NCBI GenBank assembly: GCA_028023455.1
Contig: JAQFVV010000027.1
Location: forward strand, 5,827,845 to 5,891,844
Direction: 5' to 3'
DNA: 64,000 nt
From: Epiperipatus broadwayi
Lineage: Eukaryota > Onychophora > Udeonychophora > Euonychophora > Peripatidae
The position numbers and the translations under genes are program-made. Each line of letters opens with the position of its first letter. Position 1 is the stretch's first letter. This document shows positions 20,800-32,643 of this stretch, in pieces. The notes beneath the pieces were generated by a model. That model was not told the DNA's origin and ran no database searches. It saw only the letters and a list, made by a program, of their open reading frames with translations.

Positions 20800-21333
20800 C
20801 AATATGTTGGACTGTTTTCACTATCTGTCATTAAATGTTGAATGTCTAGAAAATTTTAAACTTTATTCAAACTTTTCGAATACAAACAACTGTTGGTAAT
20901 AAAATACAAGTACAAAACACAGGTTAATAAAAAAATTATAGGTTCAAGTAGTATTATTCCCCACACTTTTTCAGGTGTTGCTGGCCCAACCAGTGACAAT
21001 ATTAGCATAGGAGTCAAACTTACACCTTTAGACTCTTGAATCTCAAATTTTAAGGCAACGCTATAACCAACTGACAGATGACAGAATAGCTCAGTTGGTT
21101 AGAGTATAGCCTTAAAATTCGATATTCAAGAATTTAAAGGTGTGAGTTTGATTCCTATGCTAATATTATCACCGGTCAGGCCACCAACACCCGAAGAAGA
21201 GCAGAGAATAATACCAGTCAAATCATTGTGAAGTCTAGTAACCTGTGTTATCTGTTATCCATTTGTACTTGAAAAGTTTAAAATTTTCTAGACATTCGAC
21301 ATTTAATGATAAATGTTAAAAATAATTGAACAT
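20800..21333. mobile_element. Family B foldback, decayed
   Basis: Inverted arms share TGTTGGACTGTTTTCACTATC-like ends and AAAATTTTAAAC blocks with the copy at 8875-9684. The tRNA-like core at 21082-21155 keeps the A box TAGCTCAGTTGGTTAGAGT. The hairpin module near 21187-21222 has lost its stem (CCCGAAGAAGAGC...CAGTCAAAT). Confidence 0.65.
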
Positions 21334-21449
21334 ATAATATATATATAAACATTTATACAGACATGTTTACACACATACACAAATATATACATGCATGTTA
21401 AAATTGCATACTATAATATGGCTTGTAACCGAATATCACAGAGACTACA

Positions 21450-21665
21450 GTAATATGATTATATTGATTATAGAACTGTTATTCTACCAAATTTATTATA
21501 AGAAAGTGAAACATGAATACAGATTGGTATAATATAAAAACATTTGAAAAATGTTCATTTAAGACAGTTCCATAATATTCTGAAATTAAAATGGCAAGAT
21601 TGTAATGTGAATATTAAGCACTTGAGATCATAAGAGATGTTAGTGAATCTATTACAAGTGAAACA
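21450..21665 (+). mobile_element. LINE reverse-transcriptase C-terminal relic
   Basis: With one frameshift the + strand reads YRTVILPNLLY and ESETWIQ, then HNILKLKWQDCNVNI, matching the LLYGSETW and RxILxIKWQD blocks of RTE/CR1-group C-termini. Short and decayed. Confidence 0.5.
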
Positions 21666-23240
21666 TCATTAATCTAAAATCCTTGGTTCCAGGGTTTTGA
21701 ATTTTTTTATTTTTTACTCTCTCATCATAAATCCAAACTCTGCTAAGACAGGAAAAATCAGGCAGCTCACTGCAGTTAGGCTTATTAATTTATAGTTATT
21801 TAATGAATATTTTGTTGTTGTTATTAAAATAGGAAAAACTCACCATATGTATTGCCACTCACAGCAAGATAAAGTAATCAATGTTGTTTTAATTTTGTTT
21901 TTATATGTGAATATAAACTAAATTATTTATTGTAAAAGATTGAAAATCACAAACTTTTCTTTGGGTGGTAGAAGTTTTAGAACAATGGTTACTTAGATTA
22001 ACTGTATTCTAACAGTACTATTAAAAGAGTAAAGGTATATTTCCTAAAAAATGCTGTGCTATACAAGAAACAGGGGAGGTTCCAAAAGTTAAAAAAAAAG
22101 TATACTATTTGCATTTTATTAAAACAATATCTGATGAAAAGTATTACATATTAATATTACAAACGTTTTCTTTGTCATCACTATTAATCACCATTCGAAT
22201 GGCAAATATTGACAAAAACAGTGTTTGCTCTTAAAAAATTTAGTCATGTCCCTTATTATAGGGGAATTTCCCTAATTGTCAAAACTCTTGAACTGTGTTA
22301 GAGTAAAACAGTGTTGTAGAAATAGTGTTATAAAAGGATTTCCTCTAATTTTTGAACCATGTTGGAGCGAAAACATTTTTTTAGGAATGCCATGTTATAG
22401 AGGAGGGGTTACCTGTACTTAAACATATAAAGTTATGAAGACTAATATCTTCTTAAAATAATATTTTAGGTAAATTTGAGCATGGTAAAAAGAATGAAAA
22501 TGTAATGGTGAGAGCAACAATTGGGAAAAGTGATTTTTTTTAGAAACAATGTCTGTGACAGAAAAGATTGAAAGACATATGGCAAAATATAATAGATGAT
22601 CTATATATAATATATAGCACATGGACGTTATTTTAAAATTTATCCTGAACTTTTGATTTTGTCTCTTTTTCCACTTTTTTAATGGCATTAAGCTAACCGT
22701 ATTCATTACTGTAAGGTTTCTATAAATACATATATCTATTTTGATCGCTTTTATTTAACTTAAGTCTATTTTTCATCTATACATTTAGATCAAATCTTTT
22801 AATGTTTCACCCATTTCAAGATTTAAGATCTAGTTGAAACTTTGTATATATAATGTATTCTTAACAATAACACTTTTTTTTTTTACAGTTTGCAAACAAT
22901 TTTAGTAAAAAACTAAAAAATAATAATTTTATATACAATATTAAGACTAGCAGTGTCTAGCGGCACTACTCACTGAAAATTGATTTGGATAATCCAGTGT
23001 TATATATAAGGTTGTCGTCGAATAACTACTATATCCCATTCAATGGCGCACTTTTCACGCTTAAACTATAAAATATGATCATTCCCGGGCCATTAATTAT
23101 AATCATTTTGATGTGTTTTTTGTAATGCGAAAATAAAAACAAAAGAAAATAGTCTTTTTTAAATATTATTTAATTTCAAATATTATTCTTTTATTAACGT
23201 ATACAAATTAAATGATAATAATAAATGTAAAATAAAATAA
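21666..23240. other. No gene recognised
   Basis: AT-rich sequence. A loose duplication of about 75 bp (AATTTCCCTAATTGTC / GATTTCCTCTAATTTTTG, each followed by GAACYRTGTTRGAG) lies at 22260-22375. No coding segment recognised. Confidence 0.45.
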
Positions 23241-23640
23241 ACAAATTACAATTTGATTTGTCTTTTTTAGTTTGCTTTTTATTAGAAAAATCAATTTTCT
23301 ATCGGAGATTTTTTTACTGGGGTTACGGCTTTTGTTGTTGTTGTTTACTGCTATTTTTTATTTCAAATCGAATGACAACTAAAAGTAAAAGTTGTTACGG
23401 TAGGTTTAGGGTTAGTTTTAGGAAACAAATTACAATTTGATTCGTCTTTTTTTAGTTTGCTTTTTATTAGAAAAATCAATTTTCTATCGGAAATTTTTTT
23501 ACTGGGATTACGGCTTTTTTTTGTTGTTGTTGTTTACTGCTATTTTTTATTTTAAATCGAATGACAACTAAAAGTAAAAGTTGTTACGGTTAGGTTTAGG
23601 GTTAGTTTTAGGGTTAGGTTTATGGTTAGTGTTCTATTGT
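23241..23640. repeat. 184 bp direct repeat (two copies) ending in telomere-like TTAGGG
   Basis: Units start at about 23241 and 23425 and are nearly identical (TTTTATTAGAAAAATCAATTT, TTGTTGTTGTTTACTGC, CGAATGACAACTAAAAG). Both end in GGTTTAGGGTTAGTTTTAGG; the second continues with further degenerate TTAGGG-like units to 23640. The G-rich strand is +. An old telomere-derived or subtelomeric tandem, or simple expansion, would each explain it. Confidence 0.7.
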
Positions 23641-24179
23641 TTGTTAGGTTTACGGTTAAAATAAAAATTATCAAAATAGTATTTTTGTAAATATTTTTTA
23701 TACTAACATCTATAAAATAAATGATAACAATAAACGTAAACTATATTCAACAAAGAATAACAGTAGTCGGAGAAAAGAAAGAAACTAAAACTTTTTTAAA
23801 CAACAACAAATATATATATAAAATGTTTATAATATATGCTTTTTATGACATTTAAAAAAACAGTGTACAATTGTACTTTTCTTACTGGATATTTTTGTGT
23901 TAACGCTCTTTTTTATTTCAAAAATATATACACGGTACAATCTTAAAATGTCCCTTAGGAATGTTATGAACAATACGTTACTTGACTCGTTACCTAATTC
24001 CAAATAACTTTATACATATATCTCGTCAACATTTACTACTTAAAACTTCAATACACTATGGTGTAAAAAGTCTGTTAATTATTACTTTACAAAATCTGAA
24101 CATTTCAATACTTTAAAATAAAAAATCCAATGAAAACAACATTTCCATCCAATTAAAAAAAACACACCCTCTCCCCAAG
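23641..24179. other. No gene recognised
   Basis: AT-rich, unassigned. Confidence 0.45.
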
Positions 24180-24420
24180 CCGTAATCCTTTTATAAACTG
24201 AGCGAATTCGGAAAATGTATTTGCGGCGTAAAACATACATGCTGTACTGCGACGCAACATAGCGGCCTGCAATTTGTAGCACAACAAAAAAGTTGTATTA
24301 TAAAAAATGCAGGTTCGAAGGTGTCAGCCGTGGAAACGGCATTTTTATGTGTTTTACCGCGAAAACAGCGCCATCCAGTGGGATATAGCTGCTCATCAAC
24401 GACAACCATATATAAATTTC
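24180..24420. promoter_or_regulatory. CpG-containing block with CTCF-like site and TATA box
   Basis: This 240 bp stretch is richer in CG dinucleotides than its surroundings. On the minus strand 24382-24366 reads CCCACTGGATGGCGCTG, close to the conserved CTCF core (CCASYAGRKGGCRC). A minus-strand TTTATAAAAGG lies at 24197-24187. Minus-strand ORFs (24082-24282 and 24191-24409) match nothing I know. Function is inferred only from motifs. Confidence 0.3.
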
Positions 24421-25322
24421 AAAAAAATTAAGAAATGCTTTTATTCATATAAATGCACTAAAAAGTAAAAAAAAAAATTTTTCTTCAGTTTTCACAAGTA
24501 AAAGTGTGAAGCGGAAATAAATCTAAAAACATTACTATGATAATTCAAAGTCAGATTTGCACAGAATCATTCAGTAAATTTCACCCAGTTTTCAGTATCA
24601 ATGCCAATCTGTTTGTCAGATAAAAATATATTTTTAGATTGGTATTGATACAAAACATAGGTGCTAATTGAAAGTTTATTTAAATAATTTTTTGGGAATT
24701 TGACTTGTAAATTATCATGTGTCTATTCTAAGCATGAGCACTTCATGCTTTTATGTGTAAAAGTTAAAGAAATTTTATTTTTTTACTTTTTAGTGCATAT
24801 ATGTACATGAAAATTTTTTCTAACTTTATATTTTGTATTTTCATATGTACATTGAAAATAATATATATATATATATTGTAACTATCTGGGTTATATGGCA
24901 TACAGCAACATAGTTGTGTGCATATATATATATATATAAAGGGAAATTAGAAATAAACACAGACAAATTTTTGTAGATATTTTCTACTTTCACTAGGAAT
25001 AAAAAATAATAAATAAAGGGTTAAATAACTCTGGATTTAAAACAGTATTTTATTATGAAATAAATATTTTTTTTAAAAAAAGGTCTAAATAAACAATATT
25101 ATTCTGATTTTAAAATTTAAAAACAAGCAGGTTTAATTTTAAAATCTTTTAATTAAAACTTGTATATTTAATATCTATTTTTTAATTAATGCTTGTATGC
25201 ATTTCTATTATGTAGCTGTTTAATTAAATGTGCTTTTGGAGGGATTAAAATTGTTTCCAATCAAGAGAGATATGAAAAAAAAACAGTTTTTAAATTAGTG
25301 TTGTTGTCATCTCAGATGATTC
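24421..25322. other. No gene; AT microsatellites
   Basis: (TA)n tracts at about 24861-24876 and 24922-24938; otherwise unassigned. Confidence 0.5.
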
Positions 25323-25358
25323 TATAAAAGGACTGATAAAAAATATCAGTTCAGTTTA
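25323..25358 (+). promoter_or_regulatory. TATA box plus initiator-like pair
   Basis: TATAAAAGG at 25323-25331 is followed by TCAGTTCAGTTT at 25346-25357. The A of the second TCAGT lies 30 bp downstream of the TATA start, the canonical core-promoter spacing. No ORF follows, so it may serve a noncoding RNA, a noncoding first exon or an old LTR, or be chance. Confidence 0.3.
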
Positions 25359-27940
25359 GCTTATAGTTTTTGTAAGAGCAGGCCAGAAGAGTCTGGTTTT
25401 AATATTTTGAGAAGCAATGGCCAAATAGGCCAGTTGCAAAATTTGGATAGTAATTTTTTTGAAGACAGTTCTTATCTTAATATTTTTGTGAAGCATCTGG
25501 CTAGCAGAATTGGTTGCTTGGAGTTTTAAAACAATAGCTCCCATGAAGATGTAACTGAAGTTAAGCCAGTAAATCCAGCAGTGAGCAGTTTACTAGTTAT
25601 ATATACTTGAGTTTTGATTCACTTGAAGACTGGGTCAACTTAAAATGGATCAATTAGCCTGTACAAATGTGTTCTAGACAACACTTTGCTCGTCTGAAGC
25701 TCAAGTCCTAGACAAAAGGGAGAATGCCAACATATCTGATTATAGTTTCCCAATGCTGACAATTGCCTGGACTATACTTCCCTGATGATAACAAGCCTGG
25801 ATTATACTATTTGAATGAAAAAACAAGCTTACCAAGAGAAAGCTATATGTATGCTATTTCAGCTATAAGCAGAGAGAAGCATAGATAAACATATATACAA
25901 TGGTGAATAGCATTATGTATAATGTGAACAAAATTTTAAAATTTTTTTCTAATAATTCATTTTAAAATGACACTCTAAAAGTCAGATATATAATCTATAA
26001 CAATTATTTTAAATCATTTATTGAGAAAATGGAAAGACATTTTGAAATTTATGTTTTTAATTCTAAAAAATGATTTTATTTTTCATTTATTAAAAAATAA
26101 TAATTAAGAGACATCTAAAAGTGAAACAAATGCAAATAACTTTGTCTGGATTTAAAAAATAAAAAAAAGAGTAAAGAATAGATGATTCTATAATTTAAAT
26201 TTAAAGACATTGATAATTAATCAACAAGTACCTGCAAACAAAAATTGACTTTATGATAATATTTATTTCTTTTAAGAAACTAATCGATAAAGAATGGAAC
26301 TTACTATAAATTAACAAATGCAATGTATATGATTTCCAAATAGAATTGCAAAAATAATTTTTAATAATATTTCTGTGATAAATTAAAATATATGTTAATA
26401 GATATCTGTATCATTAAAATGTAGTAGCTTAAATTTTTAATCATGTATTTATTATTTTATATGATGATTGTAATATAAGTCAATTGCACTGCATATTTAT
26501 GCATGTGTATAAATGTCAACTTTTGTCAAAAGAACATATATGTAAAATTTAATCATTTTTGTTATTATTGAATATCAATTGAAATATATTAATTGTATAC
26601 TATAAATCATATGTCTATGCACATATATATGTAAACCACCATGTAATAACTTGTATTAATCACATATATGTAAATCAAAATCAGAAGGCTTAATTAATAT
26701 GCATAGTCTTATTCAAGACCTTAATATTATTTTTTAAATTTTTATTGTTAAAAAATTTGTGTTCAATTATGAAAATTATTCCAATGGTTCTAAATATTTT
26801 TAGAATATGTTTCCATCATCTATTGATCACATACAGTAATAGAGCTTGTGTTCTGAGCTAGATTTGGGTATAATGGTTAATATATGAATGGGGAATATTA
26901 GTGCTTATGGCATCCAGATGATGATGAAATGATGATAACATTCTGGTTGGCATTAAGAGTATATTCTTTTTAGTCTTAGAAATGTTTACTGTTGGCCAGT
27001 ATCTTAAGGGTACAAGTGGTTAGAGCATTGATGATGAGCAGCATGTTTTAATGTCCCATCATTTTGTTATATTCTTATGGACTAGCATTTAGTTGGTGCA
27101 TCCAAATTAATGTTTAAATAATTGCCCCAAGCTGACAAGAGCTAAATAGTTATCCTAGTCTACCGAAGACCAATTTCCAATCCACTCACCAGATTGACTG
27201 TTGATTTGTTTTTTATTGTTCAAATCCAGCCACAAGATGGACTATTGATTTTATTTTGATTTATTATATTGCTGATCATTCATGATGATGGATGATTATT
27301 ACTCTTGAATAGTACTTATTTTTACTTTCACTTATTTATAATGCTGGTTGATAGTTAATTATAGTTGCTCTAAGTAGTAACTAACTGATCTCTAGCTGGC
27401 TGATCTCTCACATGATCTCATGTTCCCTATAATATATAAAATTGCTTATATATATATATTGGATATTAAACATTACTTTAACATTTCTTTTATAACATCT
27501 TACTTAAATATTACACTTCTTGTAAATTTTAATTTTATATTTTGTTTACTTGAGGTTGATGATTATTTCCCGAGGTACGACCATCTTTTTTCCACTCTCA
27601 CCCTCCCCTATCCCATTACAATATGTAATAATTAGGAGTCATGAAGTCAAACATATTTTACTAATCTGATTTTCAACATTATTAGTATTCAACTCTACTT
27701 AGCATTCTTCTACTTTGCACTCCCTTATATCATCACTATCCATCATTAATACGATATACCATTACTTGCCCCAAGATGACAACAATTTCTATCCCCTTTA
27801 TAACACTCGGTAGAACAGCAAATTTTATGACACAAGGAAGGTCTACAATAATTGGTGATACCACATTAGCAGCATGTGCACATACACACAATACATTAAA
27901 ATTACATATATAAACACCATAAAAAATTAATTATAAAAAT
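25359..27940. other. No gene recognised
   Basis: 2.6 kb. The first 550 bp is less AT-rich and could be transcribed from the promoter-like pair. The rest is AT-rich with no repeat family I can name. Confidence 0.45.
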
Positions 27941-28057
27941 CAAACGGCTTTATTGCTCAGGAATTCGTAAGTTTGAATGCCGGAAGTGACAGGTGAGGAT
28001 CATGCATGAGCCTTAAACTTCAGACAACTATTCCATTGCTATACCAAACTATGGAAG
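27941..28057 (-). repeat. tRNA-like SINE, family D
   Basis: Minus-strand copy with GGTATAGCAATGGAATAG (A-box region), then TGTCACTTCCGGCATTCAAAC and the CCTGAGCAATAAAGC tail shared with other D copies. Confidence 0.5.
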
Positions 28058-28274
28058 GTAATCCACACACCATACACCCGAAGTGATCAACATCCTTTTA
28101 TAAGTGAAGCAGCATCACAATCTATTCATATAATGAGAGGGAGGGGAATATATGTTAGAACCTTATTTCAATATTTATAACACTATGAAAATATGTAAAT
28201 TTATAATTTTTGACTTACCATCGCTCATAATGATTTTTAATAAAATCTGGATTATAAAACAAAACGGAATAGTC

Positions 28275-28386
28275 GAGCGTTGTTAGCCGAGAGGTCAGCG
28301 CAGCTGCCTTGCAAGCAAGCAGTTGTTTGCAGACGGTTGTTAGGGATTCACCTCCCGGCCGATGCTATGACATATGAAAAAAAAAA
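28275..28386 (+). repeat. tRNA-derived SINE, subtype C2
   Basis: GCGTTGTTAGCCGAGAGGTCAGC head, AGCTGCCTTGCAAGCAAGCAG anticodon arm, extra bases (GTTTGCAGACGGTTG), T arm region ending CCTCCCGGCCGATGC, then ATGACATATG and poly(A). Confidence 0.75.
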
Positions 28387-28589
28387 CGGAATATTGTGAA
28401 CTTTAACCAAGATGTTCATCGGTTCAAGAACTTCCGATTTAAAAAATATTTATATCTGAAAATACTGACTCATTAAATACTCAAAATTAGAGCAATTTGT
28501 GATAGTAAAAGAATGGATAAAATACCATTTCTAAAACGGCATTCGTTAATTATTAGCAGTAGTTTTGAGGTTTAATATATATATAAGTC

Positions 28590-29282
28590 TTAGAGCTTAA
28601 GGAAATGTTGCAAGAGTTATCAGATAAAAATAAGAAAGTAAAACTAATGGTAAACGTTAAAAAGACTAAAGATTTTATCAAAAGATGAAAATAAGGATTG
28701 ATAATATTGAGTTAGAAGAAGTTTCCAACTACAAAGACCTTGGTCAGATTATTACTACAGATGGAAATGCAATGGATGAAATTAATCATAGAATTAAACT
28801 CGGTTGGAATGCTTTTGGTAGAAATAACATTAAAAGGAAATATGACTATGTTTAAAAAGGAACGTTAGTTTCTTACTTATGGATATGAGACTTAGACACT
28901 TATCAGAAGAGCAATACAGATTTCAGACCACTCAAGGAAATAGGGAGAAATGTTAGGAGTAACAAAAAGAGATCAAAAACAAAATACATGGGTAATAGAA
29001 TAAACAGGTGTTATCGACATCATTGATAAAATTAAGAGACTGAAGTGGAATTGCACTGGACATATTGCTAGAAGAGATGATAATAGAAGGATAGTTGAAA
29101 TCTTAAAAGGGATTCCAAGAATGTAAAAGACCCAGAAAGAGACCATGTATGAAATGGATGGATGAAATAAGGAAGTGTATGGTAGTAATGTGGAAGTTAG
29201 ATATCAGAGATGATGGACTGAATTTGGAGAGACCATTCTGCAATGGATTGCTAATGGTTGACAATGATAATAAATGTTTTGA
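28590..29282 (+). mobile_element. RTE-like LINE 3' fragment
   Basis: Starts just after the RT Asp-Asp box (LKEMLQELSDKNKKVK-like), passes the GSETW-equivalent block near 28880, and ends past 29260 in AATGGTTGACAATGATAATAA. Reading frames are broken by several stops. Same family and orientation as the copies at 5.3 and 6.0 kb. Confidence 0.75.
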
Positions 29283-29289
29283 CCATGTT

Positions 29290-29580
29290 GCCATATGCAT
29301 AAAGTGGTTTCTTCTCTTTACATCATACAGCCGAGAGCATTTTCAGTGGCAATCATCATAATCATAGTTCTCATGTTAGCTGTTTTTGCTGCTGCTTTAT
29401 TTATGCTAAGACCTAATTATGCATGCTATGCAAATACATATGTAAATTGAGTCATTTAAATCTTTCATTTATTTGATAGCTGAAAAGAAAAGAAATTGTT
29501 TCATTATGCATACAAACAGATGCAAAAAGTTACAATAAGCGAAGAGAAAATTAATATATATATAAATAATCTCAATAATA
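29290..29580. repeat. Family J repeat
   Basis: Shares TCTCATGTTAGCTGTTTTTG, AATTATGCATGCTATG, ATGTCATTTAAAT-like and TCATTATGCATACA blocks with the foldback at 49457-50010. Confidence 0.55.
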
Positions 29581-30452
29581 GTAATAATAGTATTTATAGG
29601 ATGCTTGAGTACCAAAAGTGACAACTGAAGCTGCAATCCATGGATCTTGAGCACCAGAGCCCATCACAACAATAATATTAAATATATATATATAATGCTA
29701 GAGCTTACAAAATATAAAAAATAGCCTTTTATGTATGTATACATTTTATAACCATAGATGGGTGAAGTAATTAGTTAAAGAGGTATGCTGATTTAACCAT
29801 TATCATCATCATCGACTTTTGCATAGGCATCTAAGAACAATCAGAGTGACTGACCTGTAAACAAAAAAGACTACACTCTCGCCAGAGTAATAATAATTAC
29901 TTTCTAATTATATATAATGAAATGCTATTATATATTTTAATCTTTTATTGCCTAGTAATTCCCTCTCCCTGCCAGCTTGCTTTAACTTACAGATATACGA
30001 TTGTTAAATTGTTCTCTCTTTACAATAAAATAGGTCATTGCATATGTGTGTAAAAGGGATATTAAGAGGACACAATATTGATTATTTGATTATCACTATA
30101 TATATAATTGCAAAATCGCATTTTTCAACAATATTTCAAAATAGTTTACAATTAATAAAATAAAGTTATTATCTACTGCTAATCTAAACAACAAAAAAAA
30201 GTAGGTTACATTTTATTTGATAATAGACATTTTTTCCTTGACCGTTTTTTTTTTAAAAAAAATGTTTTCCTTGTTGATATATGTATAGAAACAAACATTA
30301 TTTCAGCTATCTTTCATCGTTTGGATTTTTCCAAACCTTAATATCAATCAAACTCGGTAATCTCGCCTGTTCAAGATAAAAAAATCTGGTGTTTGAATAA
30401 AGAAAAAAAAATTACAAAACATTTAACTAGACGGCTCTGAGATAGAGTAAAT
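29581..30452. other. No gene; a family D fragment near 29600-29665
   Basis: TGCAATCCATGGATCTTGAG at 29631-29650 (GATTGGCTCTGGTGCTC-like on the minus strand) resembles family D. The rest is AT-rich and unassigned. Confidence 0.4.
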
Positions 30453-30696
30453 AGTGACTATACAGAAAGTGGATTATTGGTTTTTATGCTGGGTTTGGGA
30501 AAAGATATGGGGGATTTAGATATAAAGGCCATAGAGTTGACAAAGATTATGTTGTGGAAATGGGATGGAGCAGAATATGGGAAAACTTAAGACTGGGGAA
30601 TGGAAAATAAAGTGGGTAACAGGTTTCTCTGGGCATAATTGCCGAGAGATTCTTGACTTCGTTTAAGGAGAAGCTATACACATCATCATAACATCA
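30453..30696 (+). mobile_element. 3' tail of a second LINE family, copy 1
   Basis: Encodes a decayed C-terminus (DIKAIELTKIMLWKWDGAEY) followed by an untranslated part with TTTCTCTGGGCAT and an ACATCATCATAACATCAAATG tail. The same block follows at 31295-31552 with about 85-90% identity by eye. Confidence 0.65.
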
Positions 30697-31552
30697 AATG
30701 GAGAAATGGGATGGTCTAGTTTTTATGCAGAGAGATAGAAAAAACAAAATGAAAAGGTTTGGTAGATTGCAGTTTATGGATAATAAAAGAATAGCCAAAA
30801 TTGTATTTAATTGGGTTATAAATAAAAGGCAGGCAACAAGATAGGTGAGAAAGGGTAATGCGGTATGCAGAAGATTTGGATAAAGAATTTATGTCAGTAT
30901 ACTTATACAAAAGGTGGGATGATTGTGTTAGGAGAATTGTTGAGTGTTATAGTGGTAAAATGAATGGGATAGAAGAATAGATGCATTAATAAAGAATAGA
31001 GAATTGGAGAGATGGAGAACTAATATGGAGAGTAAAAAGAGTTTATAGAAGTAAACGGAATATTGGGTGCGAGTTAATTTATGATACTAGCAAGGAAAGT
31101 AGTTTACTGTTTAAGGCTCGAATGGGATCTTTAGCAAAGAGGGAATATACACATAAATGGAAAAATGGGTGATTTAGTCTGCAAGTTGTGTAAAGAAGGC
31201 ATAGAAAATATTTAGGCATCTGTTAATTGAATGTAAATGCCTGAAAGCAGGAAGGATATAAATAATGAAGTTGTGGAAGAATAAATATAAACAAAGTGAT
31301 TATACAGAAAGTGGGTTATTGGTTTTCATGCTGGGTTTGGGAAAAGATAAGGAGGATTTAGATATAAAGGCCATAGAGTTGACAAAGACTATGTTGTGGA
31401 AATGGGATGGTGCTGGATATGGGAAAACTTAGGGTGGGGTATGGAAAGGGAAGGTAAAGTGGCAAACAGGTTTCTCTGGGCATAGTTGCTGAGAGATTCC
31501 TGATTCCATATAAGGAGAAATCACAGTGCATCACATCACATCAAATGCGGAT
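30697..31552 (+). mobile_element. Second LINE family, 5'-truncated copy with zinc-knuckle-like end
   Basis: After frame corrections the + strand gives RLQFMDNKRIAKIVFNW, then LLFKARMGSLAKREYTHKW and CKLCKEGIENI followed by HLLIECKCL, a CCHC-like spacing found at the C-terminus of CR1/R2-group LINE ORFs. It ends with DIKAIELTKTMLWKWDGAGY and a CATCACATCACATCAAATG tail. It lies directly behind another copy of the same tail, so the two insertions are head to tail. All frames are broken. Confidence 0.65.
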
Positions 31553-31924
31553 CTTGCAAAAATATTGCTTATTCATGCAGTCTGCAGCAATTTCAATAAA
31601 ATCAAATAGATTCTGTCTCTTGGCCAGACTGCATCAGAAGATTCAATCAAACTAACATAATTAAAATAAAGAATAGTATAATAAGTAAGCAGGGCTTTAA
31701 ACAGAATGTATTTATATTGTTTCTCTATTCAAAATTATTATATTCAATCAAATATTTTCCAGAAATATTAACATATTTTGAAAAGAAAAATATTATTCAT
31801 TATAAGGCTGTTCTTTTTGATTTTTTGCAAATTAGCAGATATTGATAATTAAGTATTAATATAACGTATGCTCCACCACAGGATGGAGACATTATTCACA
31901 TAGCATAGTGATATGTATGTGTAT
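31553..31924. other. No gene recognised
   Basis: AT-rich, unassigned. Confidence 0.4.
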
Positions 31925-32095
31925 GCTTAAATGCTTTATTTACCACTCTTTTTTTGCGGTTACACTTTCGATTGCCCCAGCAATCTTCCTCAGAAGTTTA
32001 TATCTCCTAGCCTCATTTACCATCTGTTTTTACAATTACAGTTTCGATTGCCCCATTAATCTTCTTCAGAACTATCTAATAAGTTTAATAAATTA
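31925..32095 (-). repeat. Family E repeat, two hairpin modules
   Basis: On the minus strand two modules lie in direct order: CUGAGGAAG-stem-GAAAG at 31993-31965 and CUGAAGAAG-stem-GAAAC at 32069-32041. Both share GATTGC/GCAATC-type stems (the second with a partly opened stem) and the TTTACCA...AGTTTATATCTCCTA context of the copy at 56.9 kb. Confidence 0.6.
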
Positions 32096-32338
32096 AAGTT
32101 TTAAAAGACTGATTCTTTACGTTTAGCTAGACATAGTATATATTAAACAAAATATGTTTAAAAACCTAAAAATAATATAGTATATTTCAAAAACAAATCT
32201 GACAATAATATATTTAGAAATTAAACAAAAGTACAGTGATTATAAAACTAATACATCCAATATAAGTGATCATTATCAATAAAGGAAGTCATATATATAT
32301 ATCATGATATTGTTTTTATAAGCTTGTATTTACAAAAA
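32096..32338. other. No gene recognised
   Basis: AT-rich, unassigned. Confidence 0.4.
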
Positions 32339-32643
32339 TGAAATACAGAGAGCCTACTAATAGCTCAAACAAGGTCTTAATTGATAAGTGCGGTAAGGGA
32401 AAATATTTAATATCCAAAATACTCTTATCCCCAGACTAATGGGTTTCTCAGTGAGGAGCTAGAATATCCAGACCCTAGATCTAGGGTCTGAATATTCTAG
32501 CTCCTCATTGAGGTGAGCCATAACCTTAAAACCAATTTGTCAGGAGTTAAGAGTATTTCAGATAGAGATTTGAAATATTTTCTCTTACCACACTTATCAA
32601 TTAAGAGCTTGTTTGAGCTATTGGTAGGCTCTCTGTATTTTCA
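32339..32643. mobile_element. Family K foldback, distant relative of family A
   Basis: Arms at 32339-32478 and 32483-32643 are inverted and meet in a near-perfect palindrome (GAATATYCAGACCCTAGATC and its complement). The left arm, read minus, has TCCTCA, CTGAGAAAC, TTAGTC and TGGGGA in family A order. The right arm has CTCCT ... TTGTC ... AGGAG with complementary ends. Confidence 0.6.

Noticed and set aside
24191-24409. Minus-strand ORF containing VVVDEQL, reminiscent of piggyBac transposase
   Set aside because: Only a four-residue coincidence (DEQL); the flanking residues do not fit the family.
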